Source: Paenibacillus sp. FJAT-26967
GTDB lineage: Bacteria; Bacillota; Bacilli; Paenibacillales; NBRC-103111
Assembly: GCF_001541095.1 (NCBI RefSeq)
Contig: NZ_LMXH01000001.1
Span: forward strand, 125,536 to 189,535
Reading direction: 5' to 3'
DNA: 64,000 nt
Below the pieces are notes generated by a model that searched no databases, was not told where the DNA came from, and was given only the letters and a program-made list of their open reading frames with translations. This document shows positions 57,372-64,000 of the stretch, one piece after another; position 1 is the first letter of the stretch; every line of letters starts with the position of its first letter. The position numbers and the translations under genes are program-made.

Positions 57372-58340
57372 ATGTTCGAATTGTTGATGGATAATCGCAA
57401 TGGCTATGTCTGGGATATGTCCGAACTCGTTCATAACCTGTCCTGGAAGACAAGCCGGATCGGCCGGGCATCGAGTCTGGAGATTGATTTCATCCGCGGG
57501 GCTCTTTATCAGAATAAGGCGTTTAACGTTAACAACGGGGATGTGATCTGGCTTCGGAAGGATCACATCAACGTGTTTCACGGCTATGTTTTTACCGTGG
57601 AGAGAGATAAGGAAGAGACCGTCAAGCTCACGGCTTTTGATCAGCTCAGGTACTTGATGTCTAATGATACCTATGTATTCTCCAATACTACAGCAACGGA
57701 TGTGATCCGGCGGATTGCCAAAGATTTGGACCTGAAAGTGGGCGTTCTGGAGGAGACGGGCTATGCCATTCCTTCGATGGTGGAGGACAACAAGAAGCTT
57801 TTTGACACGGTATGCAAAGCTCTGGACATGACTCTGGTTGCCACGAAAAAGAATTACGTGCTGTACGATGATTTCGGTGAGATTACGCTGCGGAATATCG
57901 ATAATATGACAGTTGAAATCGCTGTGGGAGACGAGAGCTTGATGGTGGGGTATCAGCAGAAGCGGAGCATCGACCAAGATGTCTTCAACCGTGTCAAATT
58001 GGTCCATGATAATAAGGAAACCAAGCAAAGAGACGTATACATTGCCCAAGACTCCGCTAATATTGCCAAATGGGGAAAGCTTCAGTATTACGAAAAAGTG
58101 AATGAGAACATGAACAGTGCTCAAATTAATGAGCTGCTGAACAACCTCATGACGGTTAAGAACCGGGAAAAGAAGACGCTCCAAATCACCGCTCTCGGTG
58201 ATCTCCGGTTCCGGGCCGGCTGCTTTGTCTACATTTATATCCAGGAGCTGGAGTTAAAGCAATATTTTCTGGTTGATGAATGCACGCATCGTTTTGACGG
58301 CAGTGAGCATACGATGACATTGGATTTGAAGGTGATTTAA
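57372..58340 (+). CDS. Baseplate hub protein (XkdQ-like)
   Basis: 322 residues. NRNGYVWDMSELVHNLSW, SLEIDFIRGALYQNK and LTAFDQLRYLMSNDTYVF are typical of the XkdQ/gpD-type hub, a beta-rich protein. AGGAGGG precedes the ATG. Confidence 0.87.
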   Translation: MFELLMDNRNGYVWDMSELVHNLSWKTSRIGRASSLEIDFIRGALYQNKAFNVNNGDVIWLRKDHINVFHGYVFTVERDKEETVKLTAFDQLRYLMSNDTYVFSNTTATDVIRRIAKDLDLKVGVLEETGYAIPSMVEDNKKLFDTVCKALDMTLVATKKNYVLYDDFGEITLRNIDNMTVEIAVGDESLMVGYQQKRSIDQDVFNRVKLVHDNKETKQRDVYIAQDSANIAKWGKLQYYEKVNENMNSAQINELLNNLMTVKNREKKTLQITALGDLRFRAGCFVYIYIQELELKQYFLVDECTHRFDGSEHTMTLDLKVI

Positions 58341-58341
58341 G

Positions 58342-58596
58342 ATGAGCCTCCTTAATTTAATTAAAGAGATTGGACGCGATGCAGTAGGATCGGACGATCC
58401 GGTCGCTGTCTTGTATGCAGCGGTTACCCGGGTGAGTCCGCTGGAGGTAAGCGTGGATCAGCGTTTCCGGCTTGCAGAGGACTTCTTGGTGGTATTGGAT
58501 CATGTAACCGATATCCGCGTAGGCAGCAGTCTTGTTCTTCTGCGCGTTCAGGGCGGCCAAAGCTTCATTGTATTGGGAAAGGCGGCTGAATCATGA
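58342..58596 (+). CDS. DUF2577 tail protein (XkdR-like)
   Basis: 84 residues; the DUF2577 fold (LLNLIKEIGRDAVGSDDPVAV, VSPLEVSVDQRFRL) of XkdR. A beta-barrel (OB-like) protein in the baseplate. One base after the hub gene and overlapping xkdS by 4 nt. Confidence 0.84.
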   Translation: MSLLNLIKEIGRDAVGSDDPVAVLYAAVTRVSPLEVSVDQRFRLAEDFLVVLDHVTDIRVGSSLVLLRVQGGQSFIVLGKAAES

Positions 58597-59003
58597 GCAC
58601 TTTACCCGTTACTTCTCTCCCGACCACGCTGGCATCGGCAGAGCTGCAGCCGAGTCTGACTTACCGGGTCGACTTCGAGAATAAACGCATATCGGGCATG
58701 ATCGACGGGATCGAAGCGATCAAACAGACCGTATACGCTATTCTGAACACGCAGCGGTATGAGCATTTGATCTACAGCTTTAATTACGGCAGTGAGCTGC
58801 CCGGTCTCATCGGCACAGATTCACTTCTGTTGCAATCCGAGCTGAAGCGCCGGGTCGCAGAAGCGCTGCTTCAGGATGAACGGATAACAGCCGTAACGGA
58901 TTTTACGTTCAGCTTCAAGGAAGACAGGGTGCTGTTCAGTTTCCGGATATATACGATAGAAGGGGTATTGGAAGTAGAGAAAGAGGTGAGAGGACTTGGT
59001 TGA
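58593..59003 (+). CDS. DUF2634 baseplate protein (XkdS-like)
   Basis: 136 residues; gp25/lysozyme-like DUF2634 (YRVDFENKRISGMIDGIEAIKQTVYAILNTQRY replaced by its two motifs YRVDFENKRI and AIKQTVYAILNTQRYEH). Wedge component linking sheath to baseplate. Overlaps xkdT by 8 nt. Confidence 0.85.
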   Translation: MSTLPVTSLPTTLASAELQPSLTYRVDFENKRISGMIDGIEAIKQTVYAILNTQRYEHLIYSFNYGSELPGLIGTDSLLLQSELKRRVAEALLQDERITAVTDFTFSFKEDRVLFSFRIYTIEGVLEVEKEVRGLG

Positions 59004-60075
59004 GTACCAGACATTTGACATCCTGATTAAGCGGATGCTGAGCCGGATACCGGATGATTTGGATAAGCGTGAGGGCAGTATTATCTACAATGCAATCGCC
59101 CCGGCCGCCGCAGAACTGGCTCAGGCTTATGTGAGCCTAGAGCAGGACAAATCACTTGCATATGCAGATACGGCAACCGGCGAATACCTGGAGCGGCGGA
59201 CAGCCGAATACGGGGTGAACCGCGAACGGAAAACGAAAGCGCTTAAGAAAGGACAATTCTTCGCTAAAGGAGATACCCTGCTGGATATACCGCTTGGCAG
59301 CCGGTTTACAGCGCAGAACACGAACTTCACAGCGGTTGAACGACTGGCAGCAGGGGAATATGTCATGGAAGCTGAGACCGCAGGAAGAACGGCCAACCGG
59401 ATATTCGGGACGATGATTCCGATTGACTATATTCCGGACCTGGCCCGTGCGGTGCTGACCGGAGAGGTTGTTCCCGGTGAGGACGATGAAACGGATGAAG
59501 CTCTCCGCAAACGCTATCTCGAAGCCATCAACGAGCAGCCTTTTGGCGGTAACGTCGCGGACTACAGAAAGAAAATCAACAGTCTGGCAGGTGTCGGAGG
59601 CGTTAAGGTATTCCCGGTCTGGCAGGGTGGCGGCACAGTAAAATGTGTAATCATCACCAGCGAGTATAATGAGCCTTCCGCTTCCCTTGTCGAGAGCGTC
59701 CAAACCATTGTAGATCCTGTCGTCAGCAGCGGTGAAGGGATCGGGATGGCTCCGATCGGTCATCGGGTTACGATTGCAGGAGCAAGCGGTGTAAGCATTG
59801 AAATTGAAACGAACATTACCCTTGCGAGTTATACCACGATAAGCCAGGTGAGGCCGGAGATTGAGGCCGTCATCGAGGCTTATTTTCTTTCCCTCCGTAA
59901 GCTCTGGAAGGACGAAGAACGGTTGATCGTCCGGGTGAGCCAGATCGAAGCGCGCATCCTAGCCGTAGCGGGTGTCACAGACATCACGGTCACCAGACTA
60001 AACGGCAGCACCGGCAATGTTGAGCTTGAAGCGGAAGAAATCCCGGTTAAGGGGACGGTGACGCTTCATGGCTGA
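58996..60075 (+). CDS. Baseplate J family protein (XkdT-like)
   Basis: 359 residues from a TTG inside xkdS. Baseplate_J motifs: DKREGSIIYNAIAPAAAELAQ at the N-terminus and LRKRYLEAINEQPFGGN in the middle, then VKVFPVWQGGGTVKC. Wedge protein that carries the tail fibre. Overlaps xkdU by 8 nt. Confidence 0.92.
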   Translation: MVEYQTFDILIKRMLSRIPDDLDKREGSIIYNAIAPAAAELAQAYVSLEQDKSLAYADTATGEYLERRTAEYGVNRERKTKALKKGQFFAKGDTLLDIPLGSRFTAQNTNFTAVERLAAGEYVMEAETAGRTANRIFGTMIPIDYIPDLARAVLTGEVVPGEDDETDEALRKRYLEAINEQPFGGNVADYRKKINSLAGVGGVKVFPVWQGGGTVKCVIITSEYNEPSASLVESVQTIVDPVVSSGEGIGMAPIGHRVTIAGASGVSIEIETNITLASYTTISQVRPEIEAVIEAYFLSLRKLWKDEERLIVRVSQIEARILAVAGVTDITVTRLNGSTGNVELEAEEIPVKGTVTLHG

Positions 60076-60652
60076 ACTGATTAAATACTTGCCGCAGCAG
60101 TACCGGGATATTCTGGAGTTCCAGAAGCTTACAGCTGCGGAAGATCCTGAATTCGATCGGCTGCACAAGGCCGTTGAGCAGGCGCTGGATGATAAATTCG
60201 TGCTCACGGCATCTGAGTCTTCCATTAGAAGATGGGAGGCTCAGTTAACGATTCGTGCAGACACTTCGGCCGAAACGTTGGAATTTCGCAGAAAGCGGAT
60301 CATCAACCGGTTATCCACGAAGCCGCCTTTTACGGAGAGATACCTGCAAGAGCGACTGGATTATTTATTGGGTCCAGGCAAAGCGATTGTCAGCATCGAT
60401 GTTCAAGCGGCTATTCTAAAAATAACCGCGAAATTAACAGACGCGCCTCTTTTTAAAGAACTGGCCTACACGATCCGGAATGTAAAACCGGCTAATCTGG
60501 TTTACCTTCAGGAGACAGCTTTAGGCGACACGATACTGATCGAGGAACAGCTGTTTAAGACGCCGTTATCCAGGCGGACGCGTTTATCTACGACATGGAA
60601 ATTAGGAAGTACGCCTTTTGCTACACGGAATCAGGAGGTGCAGGTGAAATGA
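60068..60652 (+). CDS. DUF2313 baseplate protein (XkdU-like)
   Basis: 194 residues. ELIKYLPQQYRDILEFQKL and RRWEAQLTIRADTSAETLEFRRKRI are DUF2313/YmfQ signatures, the gpI-like wedge. Overlaps the next gene by 4 nt. Confidence 0.86.
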   Translation: MAELIKYLPQQYRDILEFQKLTAAEDPEFDRLHKAVEQALDDKFVLTASESSIRRWEAQLTIRADTSAETLEFRRKRIINRLSTKPPFTERYLQERLDYLLGPGKAIVSIDVQAAILKITAKLTDAPLFKELAYTIRNVKPANLVYLQETALGDTILIEEQLFKTPLSRRTRLSTTWKLGSTPFATRNQEVQVK

Positions 60653-60930
60653 TTGAACCGGCTTATTTGAATGAACTGGCTGAGCATACGAGTGCCAAAG
60701 TGACGAAGATTGTGCTGAATGGGACCTATGAAATTGAGCAGTTGAGGGTCAAGACCGTTTCAGGAGGGATGCTCTCGCTGGAGTATTTGGTTCCCTTCGG
60801 ATCAGTGGATGCTGTCCAAACGATTGAAGTTGAAGATTCGCTTCATAATAAGGTTTCAACTAATCAAGTATATGTTCCGATCACTTCGGATACGATCATG
60901 CGGCAGACCATCACGATTAAGGAGGGATAA
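60649..60930 (+). CDS. Small tail protein preceding the fibre
   Basis: 93 residues from the ATG at 60649, with AGGAGGTG just upstream; the frame upstream to 60595 overlaps xkdU. IEPAYLNELAEHTSAKVTKI and LNGTYEIEQLRVKTV are as in the small beta-rich phage tail proteins often misnamed ketopantoate hydroxymethyltransferase in Bacillus prophages. Probably connects baseplate and fibre. Confidence 0.72.
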   Translation: MIEPAYLNELAEHTSAKVTKIVLNGTYEIEQLRVKTVSGGMLSLEYLVPFGSVDAVQTIEVEDSLHNKVSTNQVYVPITSDTIMRQTITIKEG

Positions 60931-60932
60931 TT

Positions 60933-63530
60933 TTGAGCTATCAGGCAAAAACAGATTGGAAATTAGACGATACCGTAACCGAGAATGATTTAAATCGAAT
61001 TGAGCTGGGAATTGGAGAGGCTCATACGTCGATTGACAGTATAGAGGCAAATATCAAGCAAAGTCCCTTGCTTACGCCCGTGACTCTGAATAACGGCGTG
61101 CAGGTCGTTAATGCCTCCAGGACCTCGCCGTTTAGGTTGGAAAGCCTTAAGGGCCGGACGTTGGTAAATTTACTGGGCAAGCTTGGGAATGGTGAAAACG
61201 TGTCAAAATGGAGTGTGAACCGGGCAATTGCCGGGACAACTTCTAATATCTGGACCAGTGGTAAAAGTGCTGTTTACGTTACTGCGGCAGAACCGATAGG
61301 TGAACATTTTGTATCTACCGAGCTTATGAATGTTAGACCGAATAAGAATTATTGCGTAATCGGAGATATGAAAACAGCAGTTGGAGCAGGTGTCTATCGT
61401 GTGATAGCTTATGACTCAGCTAACAAAGTACTCCTGGATAAAATTAGTATACCAATTAAAAATGAGGTTTGGGAGGCTGTCGGATTTCGTTTTACAACAC
61501 CTTCAGGTACTTTAAAACTAGAAGTTCGGATACAGGTTCTGGACGCCGCTCTAATGACACAGTTTACTCCTGCTAATCCCCCGCAACAGGTTTTTGCGGA
61601 TTCCATCAGACTCTACGAAATATCGCAATCAGAATATGATTATATATCCGGTACTGAATGGACTGAGTATGCTAAGCATTTCCCTTACGTCGATAGCGTC
61701 CAGCACACAACCGGAACATACGTGACTAAGACGGGTGAAAACCTGGCGCCTAGTTCGGAAAGTTGGATCATATCTACACCGAGTCATTCGGATATAACAG
61801 GCCTTTATAGTACAGATATGCGCTATAAGGCGGATGCGAATGTTTTCGTCGAATTTTTTGCCCCGGTAGTGCCCGGTCAGCATTACACTCCAACAGTTAC
61901 GACAAAGCCAGCTAATGCAAAAGCCTATTATTATTTCACAGATGCTAATAAAAGACGTTTGACGGATGTACTTCGAGATACGAAGCCAGCCCCGGCAAAC
62001 GCGGCATTTATGGAATTTGTTATGAAACCCGTAGACAGTAATCTTAATCCAATTATATCTGAAGTGGTTACTTATTCAAATCCAATGATCGTAATTGGGA
62101 CTGCATCCAAGCCTTTCAAGCCGCGAGAGGATGATTATCTCTTTTTCCCGGACATTAAACTTGCCTCAAGCGTCGATGGTAGCGTGTGCGACGAGGTAAC
62201 GCAGCGAGACGGGAAGTACTGGAAAACGTCTAAGCACCAGCAAATCATACTGGATGGGAGCCTAGACTGGAAAGTTACACCTGGCACAGGGGGGGGGAAG
62301 ACCGTTGAACTTGCCTCATTATCGGCTGCTGTCAAGACTGTGCCCCAAGGTCATCTTGTGAAGCATAATGGAAATTTAATCAAAAATGATCTGGGAGGCG
62401 TCCTGGGCTGGACTGGTGAAGAGTGGCAAATCGGAGGCAATAACTATAATATTTTGTATCTTCGTATAGCAAACTCCGACAGCGGTTGGGGTCCCGACTA
62501 CACGCCAACTGCTGACGAAATAAAAGCATATTTCAACGGTTGGCGAATGTTTAGATGGGGTGGCCCTAATAATGATCCGTACAATACGACTGATAATTCT
62601 CTAAAGGCATGGGTACAGATCGGATCACTTGATGCTCACTCCCCAGACTATACGGTGCGCACCGTCCCCACTGTAGTAGCTCCCAATTTCAATTGGGTCC
62701 CTTATCACCTTAACTACCAACTAGAGCAACCAACGGTGAAGGAGATCACCCCCGAAGGCAGTATCACGCTGCACGAAGGGTTGAACCAAATTGAGGTAGG
62801 CGTGGGGATGATCGTACGGGAACAGGCAAAGCCTAGCTATAATCAGTATGGAAATACCTGGCATATTAACATGCAGGGACATCCGTCGATAGCTGATTCA
62901 GGGACTAGGTATGCGGTAAATAAAATTTTAAGTATCTATAGAGGAAGATTGAAGGATACCTGGCGTGTAATTACAGCGGGGAACGGTGGCTATGCGTTTG
63001 GAGAAGAGAGGGCAGAAATACCAGATCAACAATACGGTAAAGACAGCCCATACTCAATCACATATCTAGCTTTTGACCAATATGCTATCACGGCTCCAGT
63101 CGGAAGTCTTACAGGATCATACGCTTCCAATCTTAAAACCACCTTGGACACTGTAGCAGCGAATCAAGCGAACGTTGAGACAAGGGTAAGTATCCTGGAG
63201 AGTATAGCGCCAAACAAGGCACAGCCGCAATGGATCGCGGCGACGCTGCTTAATGGGTGGTTGCCGCTATACGGCAGTACTCAATACTATAAAGACTCAC
63301 AAAGTAATGTACGCTTGAGAGGAAGAGTCAGCCAGGGTGCAATTACAATTGCTTCTGCTATTTTCTATTTACCTGTCGGCTACCGTCCTAGTAGGGCCTT
63401 ATATTTCCCTATTCTTCAAAGCAATGGGTTCGGCTATGTCACAATTTTTCCGACAGGGGCTGTGTGTATAGAATCGGGAAGCAATGATTATGCTCTATTA
63501 GATAGTATTACATTTAATACCAACATTTAG
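60933..63530 (+). CDS. Tail fibre / receptor-binding protein
   Basis: 865 residues from a TTG (AAGGAGGGATAA upstream). N-terminal helical attachment part (about 10-40), then a long beta-rich carbohydrate-binding-like middle, a short coiled coil (LKTTLDTVAANQANVETRVS) and a C-terminal domain LLNGWLPLYGSTQYYKDSQS then VRLRGRVSQG and FYLPVGYRPS, a common tip domain of phage fibres. AT-richer than the baseplate genes. It would decide which strains are killed. A G9 tract lies in codons for GGG. Confidence 0.85.
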   Translation: MSYQAKTDWKLDDTVTENDLNRIELGIGEAHTSIDSIEANIKQSPLLTPVTLNNGVQVVNASRTSPFRLESLKGRTLVNLLGKLGNGENVSKWSVNRAIAGTTSNIWTSGKSAVYVTAAEPIGEHFVSTELMNVRPNKNYCVIGDMKTAVGAGVYRVIAYDSANKVLLDKISIPIKNEVWEAVGFRFTTPSGTLKLEVRIQVLDAALMTQFTPANPPQQVFADSIRLYEISQSEYDYISGTEWTEYAKHFPYVDSVQHTTGTYVTKTGENLAPSSESWIISTPSHSDITGLYSTDMRYKADANVFVEFFAPVVPGQHYTPTVTTKPANAKAYYYFTDANKRRLTDVLRDTKPAPANAAFMEFVMKPVDSNLNPIISEVVTYSNPMIVIGTASKPFKPREDDYLFFPDIKLASSVDGSVCDEVTQRDGKYWKTSKHQQIILDGSLDWKVTPGTGGGKTVELASLSAAVKTVPQGHLVKHNGNLIKNDLGGVLGWTGEEWQIGGNNYNILYLRIANSDSGWGPDYTPTADEIKAYFNGWRMFRWGGPNNDPYNTTDNSLKAWVQIGSLDAHSPDYTVRTVPTVVAPNFNWVPYHLNYQLEQPTVKEITPEGSITLHEGLNQIEVGVGMIVREQAKPSYNQYGNTWHINMQGHPSIADSGTRYAVNKILSIYRGRLKDTWRVITAGNGGYAFGEERAEIPDQQYGKDSPYSITYLAFDQYAITAPVGSLTGSYASNLKTTLDTVAANQANVETRVSILESIAPNKAQPQWIAATLLNGWLPLYGSTQYYKDSQSNVRLRGRVSQGAITIASAIFYLPVGYRPSRALYFPILQSNGFGYVTIFPTGAVCIESGSNDYALLDSITFNTNI
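62289..62297 (+). repeat. G9 homopolymer in the fibre gene
   Basis: Nine consecutive G encode three Gly codons. Slippage by one base would truncate the fibre before its tip domain. Confidence 0.7.
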
Positions 63531-63543
63531 CAGGAGTGATCAG

Positions 63544-63990
63544 ATGAAAGAAGCAATCATAACCGATACGCTGGGTGTGTTCGAAGAAACGACGCTTGTT
63601 ACAGATGATGTGATAGGCGTCTTTCCCATTTATGGCCCATTGCCACATCCCGAAGAAGGCAGCGCAGAAGTACAACAGGAACCGAAAATCACCGGGTACC
63701 GCATTGCTGTAGGTGTTCCGCCAGGCTTGTATCGCCCCAAGTGGGATTTCGAAACCGAGTCATGGACCGAAGCGCTCACGCCGGAGGAAATCGAAGAGAT
63801 CATAAAGCCGCAGCCGCAAGAAGCGACTGAGGCCGAGCAGAAGATTGCAGCGCTGGAGATAGCACTTGCCGTTCAAACGGAACAAACCTTTACGGCCCTG
63901 GACGCCGTGGCAACTGTTTTTGAACAACTTCTCAGCCTGCAAGATCAGTTTGCGGCCATGTCACCAGGGGGAGGCGAACCTACGGCATGA
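63544..63990 (+). CDS. Fibre-adjacent tail protein (XkdW-like)
   Basis: 148 residues. The start (MKEAIITDTLGVFEET) and the KWDFETESWTEALTPEEIEEI pattern resemble XkdW-like proteins found after the fibre; the C-terminal helix (about 100-148) may bind the fibre for assembly. AGGAG precedes the ATG. Its stop overlaps the start of the next gene. Confidence 0.68.
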   Translation: MKEAIITDTLGVFEETTLVTDDVIGVFPIYGPLPHPEEGSAEVQQEPKITGYRIAVGVPPGLYRPKWDFETESWTEALTPEEIEEIIKPQPQEATEAEQKIAALEIALAVQTEQTFTALDAVATVFEQLLSLQDQFAAMSPGGGEPTA

Positions 63991-64000
63991 CAAGTATGGT
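63987..64000 (+). CDS. Start of the next tail-module gene (partial)
   Basis: ATGACAAGTATGGT begins a frame overlapping the previous stop (ATGA). Only MTSMV is visible, so no function can be given; position suggests an XkdX/holin-type gene. Confidence 0.35.

Larger units (their letters stand above)
46673..64000. mobile_element. PBSX-like headless contractile-tail element (tailocin)
   Basis: Order: ImmA protease, repressor (both leftward), Cro-like, replication protein, helicase loader, DnaB, late regulator, then XkdI-, XkdJ-, XkdK-, XkdM-, XkdN-, XkdO-, XkdP-, XkdQ-, XkdR-, XkdS-, XkdT-, XkdU-like genes, a fibre and an XkdW-like gene. The gene order is the PBSX tail order. No terminase, portal, head protease, capsid or integrase gene is seen, so the product is predicted to be a headless R-type bacteriocin. 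The right end, with lysis genes, lies beyond the window. Confidence 0.8.

Overview
The window looks like a chromosomal segment of a Paenibacillus-type member of the Bacillales. Reasons: a sufCDSUB operon in Firmicute order, strong AGGAGG-type ribosome binding sites with frequent GTG/TTG starts, an Lpl/Yte-type carbohydrate ABC system without its own ATPase beside an AraC-type membrane regulator, a CcpA-type cre site, and a PBSX-type phage module. No rRNA, tRNA or CRISPR array was recognised. Genus assignment is inference.

Layout. 1-16 kb holds mostly single housekeeping or hypothetical genes: a secreted lamin-tail/FN3 protein under a cre site, VOC, MarR with an MFS pump, DUF423, a PAS histidine kinase overlapping a PAS-GGDEF-EAL protein, YunC, DinB, an inositol monophosphatase-like protein and an SDR. 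16-22 kb is a sugar ABC importer (lipoprotein plus two permeases) convergent with an AraC-type regulator. 22-31.4 kb is one long operon around an ascorbate-type PTS: a BglG/PRD regulator, EIIA, EIIB, EIIC, a phosphotriesterase-family hydrolase, a creatininase-family hydrolase, a SIS protein, and its own HPr and Enzyme I. That is a self-contained sugar uptake and degradation system for an unidentified substrate.

31.4-41 kb carries a flavin-binding split-barrel protein, a Gfo/Idh oxidoreductase, an aldo/keto reductase, and then a stretch of decayed gene fragments (MFS, perhaps GntR). These adjoin an AT-rich pair encoding a secreted HNH-nuclease toxin candidate and a SUKH (SMI1/KNR4) immunity protein. 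The methionine-salvage genes mtnK-mtnA, a Dps protein and a DUF1802 gene follow. 41-46.4 kb is the sufC-D-S-U-B iron-sulfur cluster operon, whose promoter is overlapped by an inverted repeat resembling a Fur site.

46.6 kb to the end is a PBSX-like element: ImmA protease, repressor, Cro-like gene, replication protein, helicase loader, DnaB helicase, an Xpf/ArpU-like late regulator, and a complete contractile-tail set (terminator, sheath, tube, chaperones, tape measure, LysM, hub, baseplate, fibre). No terminase, portal, protease or capsid gene lies between the late regulator and the tail genes, and no integrase is seen. The simplest reading is a headless R-type phage-tail bacteriocin (tailocin). 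Its control signals can be read directly: three related 16-bp operators placed on three divergent or tandem promoters, and a textbook -1 programmed frameshift (A AAA AAC, with an upstream SD-like element and a downstream stem) that fuses the two tail-chaperone frames. A terminator hairpin sits between the chaperone and tape-measure genes, and a G9 tract lies in the fibre gene. Lysis genes would lie beyond the right edge.
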